From assembly GCF_024584705.1 (NCBI RefSeq), contig NZ_CP097384.1:1488001-1552000 (forward strand): a stretch of 64,000 nucleotides of DNA, read 5' to 3'. Shown here one piece after another: positions 37,094 through 47,000 of this stretch. The notes below the pieces were generated by a model. That model was not told the origin of the DNA. It did no database searches and worked only from the letters and a program-made list of their open reading frames with translations. The DNA comes from Blastopirellula sp. J2-11. Its GTDB lineage: Bacteria > Planctomycetota > Planctomycetia > Pirellulales > Pirellulaceae. The translations under genes were made by a program, and so were the position numbers. Each line of letters begins with the position of its first letter. Positions within the stretch are counted from its first letter, which is position 1.

Positions 37094-38944
37094 TTGGCAA
37101 TTGCACCGATCGACTCCAATAGCGCAGACTCCGAGCCGGGCCGCAAGCGCAAGTCGCGTCGTCGTCAGACGGCGCACTTGAAGCAGGTCCCTTCGTCGAA
37201 GCAGTTGCGCGAGACGATCCGCGCCGCGTGCGTGCAGGTAGCGGCGGGTCTCGACAAGTCGCGTCCCTTGCCGAAGGACGAGATGGAGAAAGTCGTCCGC
37301 GATCTCTTGAGCGGTTTAAACCAGCCTGACAGTTATGTCGGTTGGACCATGGTGATGTTCGCTTCTGAGTTTTGGCGCGATCAGGTCGCCGCCGTGCCGC
37401 ATGATCGCCGGTTGTTTCTGTTGCCGCATTGCCTGAAACATGCCGAAGGTTGCCCGGCCGACTATGACCAGTTTGGCCTCGACTGCAAAACGTGCGGAGC
37501 TTGCAGCATCGCCGACTATCGCACCATCGCCGAAGAGATGGGCTACAAAGTGCTGGTCGCCGAAGGTTCGCCGATCGTGCTGAAGATCATCGTCAGCGGG
37601 CATGTCGACGCGATCGTCGGCGTCGCTTGTTTGAACGTACTCGAAAAAGCGATTGATAAAATTTTGCTCGCCGGCATCCCCTGCATGGCGGTGCCGCTGC
37701 TCTCGAGCGATTGTCGCAATACGTCGGTCGACGAGGACTGGGTTCATGACATGATCCAAGTCCCGCATCAACAACCGCAGCAAACGACCCGCAGCTACGT
37801 TCACTTGATGCGCGCCGCTTCGGCGATGTTCGAGCCGGAAGAACTGACGCGTCTGGTGCAGCCGCAGCGCAAAGGTCCGACCCTGGCCGAAGTGAACGGT
37901 CGCGGCGCAGCGGCGCTTGATCCGATCGCAGCGACCGAAAAACTGGCGCTCGATTTTCTGGCCCGCGGCGGCAAGTATTCGCGACCATTCACCACGCTGG
38001 CAGTCTATGACGCATTGACTGGCGGCGAAGGAACCGCGGCCGGCGGCGCGGCGCGAGTTAGCGAATATTCGGACTCGGTCAAACGAACCGCACTCGCGAT
38101 TGAGACCTTCCACAAAGCGTCGCTGGTTCATGACGATATCGAAGATGACGACGCCTATCGTTACGGCGACGTCACGATTCACCGCAAGTACGGCGTGCCG
38201 ACGGCGATCAACCTGGGCGACTACATGATTGGTCTGGGATATCGCCTGGTCAGCCGCGACATGGCGCAGTTAGGGGGCGAAACGGCGGGCCGCATCATTG
38301 ACTGTCTGGCCGACGCCCATATGCGATTGTCAGAAGGGCAGGGCGCCGAGCTGCTCTGGCGCGACGCTGCGGACAAGTCGCTGAAGCCGGTCGACGCGTT
38401 GAAGATCTACGCGCTAAAAACTTCCCCCGCGTTTGAGGCGGCCCTGCAATGCGGCGTGCTGCTCAGTGGAGTGGAGGACGATTATTCCGATTCGATGCGG
38501 TTGTTCGCCAGACACGTGGGCGTCGCTTTCCAGATTTTGAACGATCTAAAAGATTGGCGCGGCGATAGCGATAACAAACTCTCCGCTGGCGGCGACGTCT
38601 TGGGAGGCCGACCGACCGTTTTGTGGGCGCTGGCGTTAGAAAACCTGAATGAGGCGAATCGTACAGAACTGATCCAACGAATCAGCGATGATTCGCAAAG
38701 TCCGGCGTCACGCGTCGCTCGAGTTCGCCAGTTGTACTCGACGGCCGGCGTGTTTGACGCCGCCGAACGTTTGGTCGAGAAATACCGAACTCGCGCCGAA
38801 GAAATTGCCGATCAGTTAGAGCCGGAAGAGCTGCGCCGTTTGATGTACTACTTGATCGACACGATCCTGGATGACCCCGCCGCATCGCAGCCGCCGATCG
38901 TCATGCACACGTTGACGGCTGATTTGGCCGTCACGCCCGCCTGA
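37094..38944 (+). CDS. DUF116 domain fused to polyprenyl diphosphate synthase
   Basis: 616 residues from a TTG start nine bases after AAGGA. Residues about 80-250 are DUF116, with cysteines in LPHCLKHAEGC and LDCKTCGACS suited to a metal or Fe-S site. Residues about 280-600 are an isoprenyl diphosphate synthase: GGKYSRP near 293, first Asp-rich motif HDDIEDD at 346-352, second region NDLKDW at 483-488. The second motif is DxxD-like rather than the full DDxxD, so the enzyme may differ in chain length. I know of no described example of this fusion. It should supply or modify a polyprenyl diphosphate for the adjacent cyclase. Confidence 0.85.
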   Translation: MAIAPIDSNSADSEPGRKRKSRRRQTAHLKQVPSSKQLRETIRAACVQVAAGLDKSRPLPKDEMEKVVRDLLSGLNQPDSYVGWTMVMFASEFWRDQVAAVPHDRRLFLLPHCLKHAEGCPADYDQFGLDCKTCGACSIADYRTIAEEMGYKVLVAEGSPIVLKIIVSGHVDAIVGVACLNVLEKAIDKILLAGIPCMAVPLLSSDCRNTSVDEDWVHDMIQVPHQQPQQTTRSYVHLMRAASAMFEPEELTRLVQPQRKGPTLAEVNGRGAAALDPIAATEKLALDFLARGGKYSRPFTTLAVYDALTGGEGTAAGGAARVSEYSDSVKRTALAIETFHKASLVHDDIEDDDAYRYGDVTIHRKYGVPTAINLGDYMIGLGYRLVSRDMAQLGGETAGRIIDCLADAHMRLSEGQGAELLWRDAADKSLKPVDALKIYALKTSPAFEAALQCGVLLSGVEDDYSDSMRLFARHVGVAFQILNDLKDWRGDSDNKLSAGGDVLGGRPTVLWALALENLNEANRTELIQRISDDSQSPASRVARVRQLYSTAGVFDAAERLVEKYRTRAEEIADQLEPEELRRLMYYLIDTILDDPAASQPPIVMHTLTADLAVTPA

Positions 38945-38988
38945 GACCCTGCCCACCGACTGACTTCTGGATTGCGAGAGGAGTGAAG

Positions 38989-39531
38989 TTGAACGACCGT
39001 CAACGCACGACGCCTGACTTGGATGAGTTGGTGCGGCTGTTTTATCGCAATCCGAGCGAATTGGGGGACTTCACTGAGATTTCCGCCGCCGAGACGCCGG
39101 AACCGTTCGCCCAATTGTTGGCCCACGATCATCACATGACAGTGACGGTCGAACGCTTTCATGATTCGCCGGTCGACGTGCAAGTGCTCGATACGCTGAC
39201 GATTGGATCGGCCTATTCACGCAAGATCCTGTTGTCGAAACAAAGCGACGGCAAAGTGGTGCAGTTTGGCGTCGTTCGTTTGCACTGCGACTTTCTCAGC
39301 GAGATTGTCGAACGCGAGATCAAAAGCGAAAAGATTCCGGTCGGGCGCGTTTTGATCAATCACAACGTCCTGCGTCAGGTGCAACTGACCAGTCTATGGC
39401 GCATCGCGCCGGGCGAAGAATTGAGGGATCTGTTGGCATTGGCCCCCGGTGTGGTCATCTACGGTCGCACCGCACTGATCTTTTGCGACGGCGAACCGGC
39501 GGTGGAGTTGCTAGAGATCGTGACGCCCTAA
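38989..39531 (+). CDS. Chorismate-lyase-like protein (DUF98/UbiC fold)
   Basis: 180 residues. The central block LLAHDHHMTVTVERF followed by IGSAYSRKILL and EKIPVGRVLINHNVLRQVQL fits the chorismate pyruvate-lyase fold, in which the product 4-hydroxybenzoate is made from chorismate. The conserved His and Arg in the late block could be substrate ligands. I chose TTG 38989 because GAGAGGAG lies five bases before it; a GTG six bases earlier overlaps that site. Being last in a unit with a polyprenyl synthase suggests a prenylated aromatic product, but a DUF98-like binding role is possible. Confidence 0.65.
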   Translation: MNDRQRTTPDLDELVRLFYRNPSELGDFTEISAAETPEPFAQLLAHDHHMTVTVERFHDSPVDVQVLDTLTIGSAYSRKILLSKQSDGKVVQFGVVRLHCDFLSEIVEREIKSEKIPVGRVLINHNVLRQVQLTSLWRIAPGEELRDLLALAPGVVIYGRTALIFCDGEPAVELLEIVTP

Positions 39532-39533
39532 TT

Positions 39534-39549
39534 GCGCCGGGCCCGGCGC
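39534..39549. repeat. 16-base GC palindrome after the cluster
   Basis: GCGCCGGG-CCCGGCGC, two bases after the stop of the chorismate-lyase-like gene. A run of T lies 20 bases beyond, too far for a standard terminator. Confidence 0.4.
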
Positions 39550-39694
39550 CTGGCCCTCATTCCTTCCTCTGCGATCTTTTTCTTTGAATTTGTCTTTCGC
39601 CCATCGCCTGCTTCTTCTAAGATAGGCGTTGAAACAACTGTTGTTTGCACCTCCTAGCAAGCGACGACACGCCTTCCCCGCGCATGTCTACATC

Positions 39695-39925
39695 ATGAAA
39701 TACCTCGTTTGGTCTCTCGTCGTGGCCCTGATCCTTTTGCATCAGGACTTCTGGAATTGGGATAACGCCAATCTCGTATTTGGCTTTATCCCAGTGACAC
39801 TGCTGTATCAGGTTTGTATTTCGTTGGGGGCCGGGCTGACCTGGTTCCTGGCGGTTCAGTTCGCCTGGCCGCAAGAACTGGAATACATCGAACAGCAGAT
39901 GGAAGAAAAGAAGGGAGAAGAGTAA
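39695..39925 (+). CDS. DUF3311-type small membrane subunit
   Basis: 76 residues with two membrane helices (YLVWSLVVALILLH and FIPVTLLYQVCISLGAGLTWFLAV) joined by the short FWNWDN loop, then a Glu/Lys tail. Such DUF3311 proteins precede sodium/solute symporters and act as a small partner. Here the symporter gene begins 2 bases after its stop. Start chosen at ATG 39695 so that helix one is N-terminal. Confidence 0.8.
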   Translation: MKYLVWSLVVALILLHQDFWNWDNANLVFGFIPVTLLYQVCISLGAGLTWFLAVQFAWPQELEYIEQQMEEKKGEE

Positions 39926-39927
39926 TC

Positions 39928-41478
39928 ATGGTGTTTGAACCAGGCGTAACTCAGCTAGTCATTATTTGTTTTTACCTGGCGCTGCTGCTGGCGCTCGGTT
40001 TGTTTTCGAATCGCCTCTTTAGCGGTTCCAGCAAAGACTACATGCTGGCGAGCCATTCGATCGGCCCGTTCTTGCTGTTGATGTCGATCTTCGGCACCAC
40101 GATGACGGCGTTCGCGCTCGTTGGTTCGACCGGTGAGTCCTACAAAGAGGGTGTCGGCGTCTACGGATTGTTGGCCTCTTCTAGCGGGATCATTCACTCG
40201 CTTTGCTTTTTTGTGCTCGGCGTCAAGCTATGGTCGTTTGGTCGAAAATATGGATATACGACGCAGATCGAATTTTTCCGTGATCGGCTCGAAAGTGACA
40301 AGCTCGGGATTTTGCTCTTCCCAGTCTTGGTGGGACTGGTGATTCCTTATTTGTTGATCGGCGTGATGGCTTCCGGCACGGTGGTTACTGCGGTGACGCG
40401 CGGCGCGTTTCCGGTTTGGTTTGAATCGACGCAAGGAGGCGTGCCCGGTTGGCTAGGAAGCTTGGTGATTTGCGGAGTCGTGTTGACTTACGTCTTTTTT
40501 GGCGGGATGCGCGGCACCGCTTGGGCCAATACCTTTCAGACGATTGTCTTTATGGTGCTCGGGTTGGTCGCCTTTTTTGTCATTGCTTCGCAGATCGGCG
40601 GAAAAGAAGGCCTTTGGGCGAACCTGGTCGCCGCCTCCGAATCGATCCCCCGTGACAAGTTGGTTCGGGCCGGGAATCCCAGCATGTCGTACCTGAGATT
40701 TGCAACCTATATGTTTGTGCCGTTATCGGTCGGCATGTTCCCGCACTTGTTTCAGCATTGGTTGACCGCTCGGAAGGCGAGCAACTTTAAGCTGGCGGTC
40801 GTCGCTCATCCGCTGTTCATCATGATCGTTTGGGCGCCGTGCGTGTTGATTGGAGCTTGGGCGGCTGGCAACTTAGTGCCGATTCCGCCGGCGGTGGACG
40901 CCAACGCCAACGCGATTTTGCCATTTTTGGTGAAGCGTTTTTCTGGCGACGTGCTGGGGGGCTTTTTGACTGCCGGCGTTTTGGCGGCGATCATGTCGTC
41001 GCTCGATAGCCAGTTCCTCTGCGTCGGCACGATCTTCACCAACGACATCGTCGTCCACTACGGCGGCAAGAATCGCTTTACCGACAAGCAAATCGTCATG
41101 ATCGCGCGGACGTTCATCATCTTGATCGTCGCGATCACCTACGGGCTCAGCTTGCTTGACTACCGCCGCGTCTTTACGCTGGGCGTCTGGTGTTTCAGCG
41201 GGTTCTCGGCGCTGTTCCCGCTGATTCTCGCGGCGTTGTACTGGAAAGGTCTCACCAAAGCGGGTGCGTACGCGTCGGTGATTACGGCGATTAGCTTGTG
41301 GTGCTACTTTTTCTACCAGTCTGACTTTGCTGGAAATCCCCATTATTCGGTGCTGGATATGATGCCGGTGGCGCCGATGTTGGCCGGTTCGACGCTCGCT
41401 TTAATCCTCGTTTCGCTGGTAACTCCCCGGCCTAGCGAAGAAACCTTGCAAAAGTTTTTCCCGGCGAAAGACTCGTAA
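39928..41478 (+). CDS. Sodium:solute symporter (SSS family)
   Basis: 516 residues with about 13 predicted helices. Family features: SKDYMLASHSIGPF near the start, GSTGESYKEG, ILVAI-rich helices, and LDSQFLCVGTIFTND, where the SSS Na+ site usually has SxDSxL. Moves a solute with sodium; the closest types are pantothenate/proline/monocarboxylate carriers. Substrate unknown. Start ATG 39928; the longer frame runs into the upstream subunit gene. Makes use of the sodium gradient that the Nqr complex builds. Confidence 0.85.
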   Translation: MVFEPGVTQLVIICFYLALLLALGLFSNRLFSGSSKDYMLASHSIGPFLLLMSIFGTTMTAFALVGSTGESYKEGVGVYGLLASSSGIIHSLCFFVLGVKLWSFGRKYGYTTQIEFFRDRLESDKLGILLFPVLVGLVIPYLLIGVMASGTVVTAVTRGAFPVWFESTQGGVPGWLGSLVICGVVLTYVFFGGMRGTAWANTFQTIVFMVLGLVAFFVIASQIGGKEGLWANLVAASESIPRDKLVRAGNPSMSYLRFATYMFVPLSVGMFPHLFQHWLTARKASNFKLAVVAHPLFIMIVWAPCVLIGAWAAGNLVPIPPAVDANANAILPFLVKRFSGDVLGGFLTAGVLAAIMSSLDSQFLCVGTIFTNDIVVHYGGKNRFTDKQIVMIARTFIILIVAITYGLSLLDYRRVFTLGVWCFSGFSALFPLILAALYWKGLTKAGAYASVITAISLWCYFFYQSDFAGNPHYSVLDMMPVAPMLAGSTLALILVSLVTPRPSEETLQKFFPAKDS

Positions 41479-41627
41479 GTGACTGTTACCCTTTGATTTG
41501 CGACAATCGTGCGGGTTCTGGCAACCTGCAGTTCGGCCCTTGCTGTCGGCCGCGATTCCGTTAAAATCTGAGGTTTCGACTCGATACAAAACAATCGATA
41601 GTAGCTTTTTCGATTCCATAGGATGCT

Positions 41628-41897
41628 ATGAAGCCTGCCAACCGATTCAAGGCTCGTAAACGGGCGAAGACCAAAGCCCGCGTCACACGCAAAGACCCGA
41701 TCTTCGTCGACGGCAAACGCCCGCGACCGATGTTCGTGGACTACAAAGACGTTGAGCTGCTGAAAAAGCTGACCAATCGCCATGGCCGGATCGTCGGTCG
41801 TCGCAAGAGCGGTTGCACCGCGGTCAGCCAACATGCTGTGACGCAGGCGATCAAACGCGCCCGATTCATGGCTTTGCTGCCGTACGTGAAGGACTAA
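41628..41897 (+). CDS. rpsR: 30S ribosomal protein S18-like (bS18)
   Basis: 89 residues. VDYKDVELLKKLTNRHGRIVGRRKSGCTAVSQHAVTQAIKRARFMALLPY is the bS18 core, where the usual pattern is DYKDxxLLxxFxxxxGKIxPRRxTGxxxxxQxxLxxAIKRARxMALLPY. It binds 16S rRNA next to S6. Terminator at 41951. Not next to rpsF here, so it may be one of two copies or simply displaced. Confidence 0.93.
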   Translation: MKPANRFKARKRAKTKARVTRKDPIFVDGKRPRPMFVDYKDVELLKKLTNRHGRIVGRRKSGCTAVSQHAVTQAIKRARFMALLPYVKD

Positions 41898-41950
41898 CGT
41901 CCTTTCCCAGAAAGGGACGTCCCTGCCGACGCACGCTGCGAACGAAGGAA

Positions 41951-41976
41951 GCCTGCCCACCTGTGCAGGCTTTTTG
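41951..41976 (+). terminator. Rho-independent terminator after rpsR
   Basis: AGCCTGC pairs with GCAGGCT around an 8-base loop, followed by five T. Confidence 0.85.
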
Positions 41977-42018
41977 CGTGCGCTGATTTGAATCGAACGC
42001 CAACGAAGAGCTCGCGCC

Positions 42019-42441
42019 ATGCCTGAGGTTTACCACACAAAGCGACGGGTCGAATTTCGTGACACCGACGCCGCCGGCATCATGCACTTCTCGGCGTTCG
42101 CCGTGTACATGGAACAAGTCGAGCACGAGTTCCTACGGCATGTCGGGCTATCGGTCCATACGCCGGACGGCGACGCGACGATCAGTTGGCCGCGGGTCTC
42201 GATCCGCTGCGACTTTCAAAGTCCGGTTCGATTTGAAGACGAGATCGATATTTCGATCGTCGTGAAAAAGATGGGCGCCAAAAGCGTGACGTACGGATTC
42301 AAGTTCACGCATGACGGTCGACCAGTCGCAACCGGCGAAACGACCGCTGTTTGCTGCCGTATTTATCATGCGCTGCCGCCGCAGTCGATCGAAACGCCTG
42401 TTTGGTTTCGCGACAAGATCACCCCTTATCTTGTCGCCTAG
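42019..42441 (+). CDS. Hot-dog fold acyl-CoA thioesterase (YbgC/FadM type)
   Basis: 140 residues. The motif VEFRDTDAAGIMHFSAFAVYMEQVEHEF has the Asp of the 4-hydroxybenzoyl-CoA thioesterase subgroup. It continues with RVSIRCDFQSPVRFEDEI. Hydrolyses acyl-CoA or acyl-ACP. It lies 19 bases before the barrel gene, likely in the same operon. Substrate unknown. Confidence 0.88.
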   Translation: MPEVYHTKRRVEFRDTDAAGIMHFSAFAVYMEQVEHEFLRHVGLSVHTPDGDATISWPRVSIRCDFQSPVRFEDEIDISIVVKKMGAKSVTYGFKFTHDGRPVATGETTAVCCRIYHALPPQSIETPVWFRDKITPYLVA

Positions 42442-42460
42442 AACAATCGGGGGCGCGCTG

Positions 42461-43384
42461 ATGAACAACTATCTGCCGGAATTGACGGTCCGCATTGCGA
42501 TGGGGCTGGGCGAAGTAGACGCCGAGATCCGTGATCGCCACACGCGCTTTATCGCCGCACGGCAACAAGCTGATGGCGGGTTCGGCGGACGCGAAGGCCC
42601 CAGTGATCTCTATTACACTTCGTTCGCGCTCCGCTCATTGGCGATCCTGGGCGAGTTGCACGGCGATCTGGCGGACCGCGCATGTGACTTTTTGCGATCG
42701 AAACTCGGCGGACAAGAGACGATTGTCGACTTTCTTTCGCTGATCTATGGCGCCGGTCTGCTGGAAAATAGTGCCGGAGTCGAAGTCTTCGCCGGCGCCG
42801 CCGACGATTGGCGATCGCAAGTCGCTGCGGCGCTTGAGAAATTGCGCCGCGATGACGGCGGTTACGCCAAAGGAGAGCTTGGTTCGGCCAGCAGCACCTA
42901 TCACACTTTCTTGGTGCTCCTCTGTTTGCAACTGATTGAGCGGCCGATTGTGCAGCCAGCGCGAATTCGCGATTTTCTGCTTTCCCAAGAAGCGGACGAT
43001 GGCGGCTTTCGCGAGATTCGAGCGAGTAAGCGAGCCGGCACCAATCCTACCGCCGCCGCGATCGGCGCGCTGCGGATTATTGATGGGTTGGATCAAGAAG
43101 TGGCCGACGGTGCGATCGACTTTTTGCTCGAAATGCAAAATGACGAAGGAGGACTGCGAGCCAACACGCGGATTCCGATCGCCGATCTGCTGAGCACGTT
43201 TACCGGTTGTCTGACGTTGACCGATCTGGGGGCGCTGCACGAGATCGACACCGCCGCAGCGATGCGTTACGTTGAAGGTCTACAACAACCTGACGGCGGC
43301 TTCTTTGGCGCCGTTTGGGACGAAGTCGCCGATGTCGAATATACGTTTTACGGCTTAGGCGGCCTCGCGATCTTGCATCCTTAG
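42461..43384 (+). CDS. Prenyltransferase beta-subunit-like alpha/alpha-barrel protein
   Basis: 307 residues with repeated QQADGGFGG, DDGGYAKG, EADDGGFREI, MQNDEGGLRA and QQPDGGFFGAVW blocks, the hallmark of the barrel shared by protein prenyltransferase beta subunits and terpene cyclases. The beta-subunit zinc ligands (Asp, Cys, His) are not all obvious to me. No signal peptide or membrane segment. Start at ATG 42461, because upstream codons overlap the thioesterase. Cotranscribed with the ATPase at 43399. Role unknown; it is soluble, unlike the two membrane-anchored paralogues at 7 and 9 kb. Confidence 0.75.
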   Translation: MNNYLPELTVRIAMGLGEVDAEIRDRHTRFIAARQQADGGFGGREGPSDLYYTSFALRSLAILGELHGDLADRACDFLRSKLGGQETIVDFLSLIYGAGLLENSAGVEVFAGAADDWRSQVAAALEKLRRDDGGYAKGELGSASSTYHTFLVLLCLQLIERPIVQPARIRDFLLSQEADDGGFREIRASKRAGTNPTAAAIGALRIIDGLDQEVADGAIDFLLEMQNDEGGLRANTRIPIADLLSTFTGCLTLTDLGALHEIDTAAAMRYVEGLQQPDGGFFGAVWDEVADVEYTFYGLGGLAILHP

Positions 43385-43398
43385 ACGCACTCGCCGCC

Positions 43399-44067
43399 AT
43401 GTCCGATCTCGACGTTGTTTCACTGCGTAAAGAATATCCGACCCGCGGCGAACCGCTGGTCGTGCTTCAGCAAGCCGGTCTGTCGCTGAATGCCGGCGAA
43501 AATCTGGCGATCCTGGGGCCGAGCGGTTCCGGCAAAAGTACGCTGCTCTACTGTCTCGGCGCGCTCGAGTCGCCGACAAGCGGCAGCGTGACGCTCGACG
43601 AACAAAATCCGTTTGACCTGGCCGAGCCGCAACTGGCCGATTTCCGCAATCGCAAAATTGGGTTCATCTTTCAGGATCATCATCTGCTGCCGCAGTTGTC
43701 GGTGCTGGAGAATGTGTTGGTGCCGACATTGGCCAGCGGCGCTGCGACCAGCGAATTGGTGGAGCGGGCCAAGTATCTCATCGAACGAGTCGGACTCACC
43801 TCGCGAATCAGTCATCGACCGGCCGAACTGTCTGGGGGCGAGCGACAACGGGTCGCCGTCGCACGCAGTTTGATTCATCAGCCGCGTCTGCTGTTGGCGG
43901 ATGAGCCGACCGGTAATCTCGATCGAACCAACGCCGAAACGATCGGCCGGCTGTTGCTCGATTTGCAGGCGCAAGAGAACGCGATGCTGATCGCGGTGAC
44001 GCATAGCATGGAGTTGGCCGAGATGTTCGCCGCGCGGCGAAGTCTCGACGATGGACGTCTTACCTAA
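43399..44067 (+). CDS. LolD-like ABC transporter ATPase
   Basis: 222 residues, ABC ATPase. Walker A GPSGSGKST, Q-loop FIFQDHHLLPQLS, signature LSGGERQRVAVAR, Walker B LLLADEPTGNLD. This is the LolD/MacB class which pairs with FtsX-type permeases, as found next at 44093. It may release or move lipoproteins or energise surface complexes. Start ATG 43399 is 14 bases after the preceding stop. Confidence 0.88.
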   Translation: MSDLDVVSLRKEYPTRGEPLVVLQQAGLSLNAGENLAILGPSGSGKSTLLYCLGALESPTSGSVTLDEQNPFDLAEPQLADFRNRKIGFIFQDHHLLPQLSVLENVLVPTLASGAATSELVERAKYLIERVGLTSRISHRPAELSGGERQRVAVARSLIHQPRLLLADEPTGNLDRTNAETIGRLLLDLQAQENAMLIAVTHSMELAEMFAARRSLDDGRLT

Positions 44068-44092
44068 ACGACGCGCGCAGGAGATAGTCGGC

Positions 44093-47000
44093 ATGGATCA
44101 AATGCGACTTGCGCTTCGCAGCGCACGTTATTATTTTTCGATCAACCTGGCGGTTGGACTGGGCGTCGCCGCGGCGACCGCGGTTCTGACCGGAGCGCTG
44201 CTGGTCGGCGATTCGGTTCAGGGGAGTCTGCGGGACTTGTCGTTGGATCGTTTGGGAGACGTAACGCACGTCGTCTTGGCGGATCGCTTTTTTGCGCAGG
44301 ATCGAGCGACGCAACTCGCCTCTGGAAACGAACGGACGGCGCCGATGATCTTGCTCCGCGGCAGCGTCGAACATGCCGGCGGCGACAATCTGCGTCTGGC
44401 CGGCGGCGTCTCGATCTTTGGCGTGGACGATTCGTTTTGGAAGCTGAACCCGCAGTCGAAACCGCCGAAGTTCGACGGCGACAACTCGATCATTCTGAAT
44501 GCGCCATTAGCGGCCGAGCTGAACGTCGCCGTGGGAGATGAAGTCGCGATTCGCTTGCCTTCGTCCAACGATGTGCCGGCCGATAGTCCGCTGGGGAAGA
44601 AGTCAGGCCGCGTAAGGGGAATTCCACGGTTGAAAGTTGCGGCGATCATTCCGGCCCAAGGATTGGGGAGATTCGGGCTGTTTCCGAATCAACAGGCGCC
44701 GCTCAATGCCTTCGTTCCGCTCCCTTTGCTGGAAGATTCGCTGGACCAACCGAACAAAGCGAACGCGATTCTGGTCGCCGCGCATGACCCCCAGCAAACC
44801 GCCGCAGAGTTGGCGAACAAGTTGACGCTCTCCTTGGATGATTTCGGCTATCGCTTCGATCAAGTGCGACAAGAGTTCACGGCGGAAGGGGAAGACCCGC
44901 AAACGATTTTCGACTACTACCAACTCAGTTCGTCGCGAATGATCTTTGGCGATGCGGCGGAAGCAGCGATCTTACAAGCGGCGGGCCCGCAAGCATTTTC
45001 GATCTTTACCTATTTGGCGACGTCGATCGAAAAGAAAGCGACCGACGACGAAGCGATTCCTTATTCGACCGTGACGGCGCTCGACCCGGCGTCGTTGGCC
45101 TATCCGCTGCTTGATGCCACCGGCGAACCGATACGAATGCTGGCGGAGGATCAAATCATCTTGAACTCCTGGTCCGCCGAGCAACTGGGGGCCGCGATTG
45201 GTGATCGGATCGAGATCGCCTACTTTGAGCCGGAGAGTTCGCACGGAATCGCCAAAGAGACATCGCACCAGTTTCAAGTAGCGGCGATTACGCCTTTAAC
45301 GCAGCCTGATAGTCCGGCCTCGCGAAGAGGTCCGGCCGAGTTCGACCAGCCGCCGACCACGGCGAACGATCCAGACCTGACGCCGGAAGTGGAAGGGATC
45401 ACCGATCAAGATTCGATTGACGATTGGGATCCGCCGTTTCCGTTCGACAATCGTCGGATCCGTGGAGTCGATGACGAATATTGGGAGAACTATCGCACCA
45501 CGCCGAAGGCCTATGTTTCGCTGAGCGCCGGCAAAAAACTGTGGGGAAGTCGGTTCGGCGACGCGACGTCGATACGGATACCGGTTGCGGCGATGGCGAA
45601 AGAAAAACTGATCGCCGATGTCGAAGCCGCGCTCAATCAGCGCAAAGAGGAACTTGGTTTCCGCTTTTTGCTCGCTCGCCAGAATGCGCTGCGAGCGGCT
45701 AGCGGTACGACGCCGTTCAACGGATTGTTCCTCGGTTTCAGCATGTTCATTATTGCGGCGGCGCTGATGCTGACTTTGCTGCTGTTCCAATTAGGCGTTG
45801 ACCAGCGAGCACGTCAAATAGGACTGGAAGCGGCGGTTGGTTTGCGAATGAAAGCGATTCGCGCGATGTTGCTGATCGAAGCGACGATAGTCGCTTCGTT
45901 GGGCGGACTGTTGGGGGTGATCCTGGGCGTTGGTTATGCCTGGGTGATGCTGTATGGACTACGCACGTGGTGGGTCGCGGCGGTGGTGACGCCGTTCTTG
46001 CAGTTGCATCTTGATAATCCAGCGACGCTGCTGATTGGATTGACGAGCGGCGTATTCGCTTCGTTGGGCGCCATTCTTTGGGCGCTGCGGCGATTGCGGA
46101 AAACATCACCACGAGCTTTATTAGCAGGGCAAACCGCGTCGTCGCAAGATCAACAACCGGGACAAGGCCGTTGGATGATTTATGTCGGCGGAGCTCTGAT
46201 TGCGGCTTCGATCGGATTAGCGGTATTGGCGACCACGTTAGCAGGCGAAGCTCAAGCCGGCGCCTTCTTTGGCGCTGGAGCCGCGATGCTGGCGGCGCTG
46301 ATGTTTCTGGAGCGGCGATATCTGCAGTGGCGCGCGACCGAACGTTCTGCTGGCGTTGGTTTCCAACTATCGCAGTTGGCGCTAAGCAACGCGGCGCGCA
46401 ATCCGGGACGGAGTACGTTGACGATTGGACTGGTCGGCGCGGCGTCGTTTTTGATCATCGCGATCAGCAGCTTTCGTTTGGCGCCGACCGAAAGCGGAAC
46501 CGGCGGCGTGGACTTGATCGCCGAAAGCACGCAGCCGATCTTCCACGACCTGAATTCGCCGGCCGGCCGTTACGATCAAGGATTTCGCGAAACCGACGAA
46601 CCGCTGCTGGCGAAAACGTCTATCTTGGCGATGCGGATGCAACCGGGGGACGATGCAAGTTGCTTGAACTTGTATCAGTCGAACAGTCCACGCGTGCTGG
46701 GGGCGACGCCGCAGATGATCTCCCACTACTCGCAAGAGGGCGCGGCGCAGTTTGAGTGGGCGGGAACCGTGGCGACAACGCCAGAAGCGAAGGCGAATCC
46801 ATGGTTGGTGTTGGAGAAATCGGCCGATGGCGAGAACGCGCCGATACCCTGCGCGCTTGATAAGAACACGGCGATGTATGCGCTCCATCTGTTTGGCGGC
46901 GTCGGTGAAACCTTCGAGACGACTGATCCGGATGGACGGACCACCCAATACCAGGTCGCCGGGCTCCTTTCGAACAGCATTCTGCAGGGAAGCTTGATCG

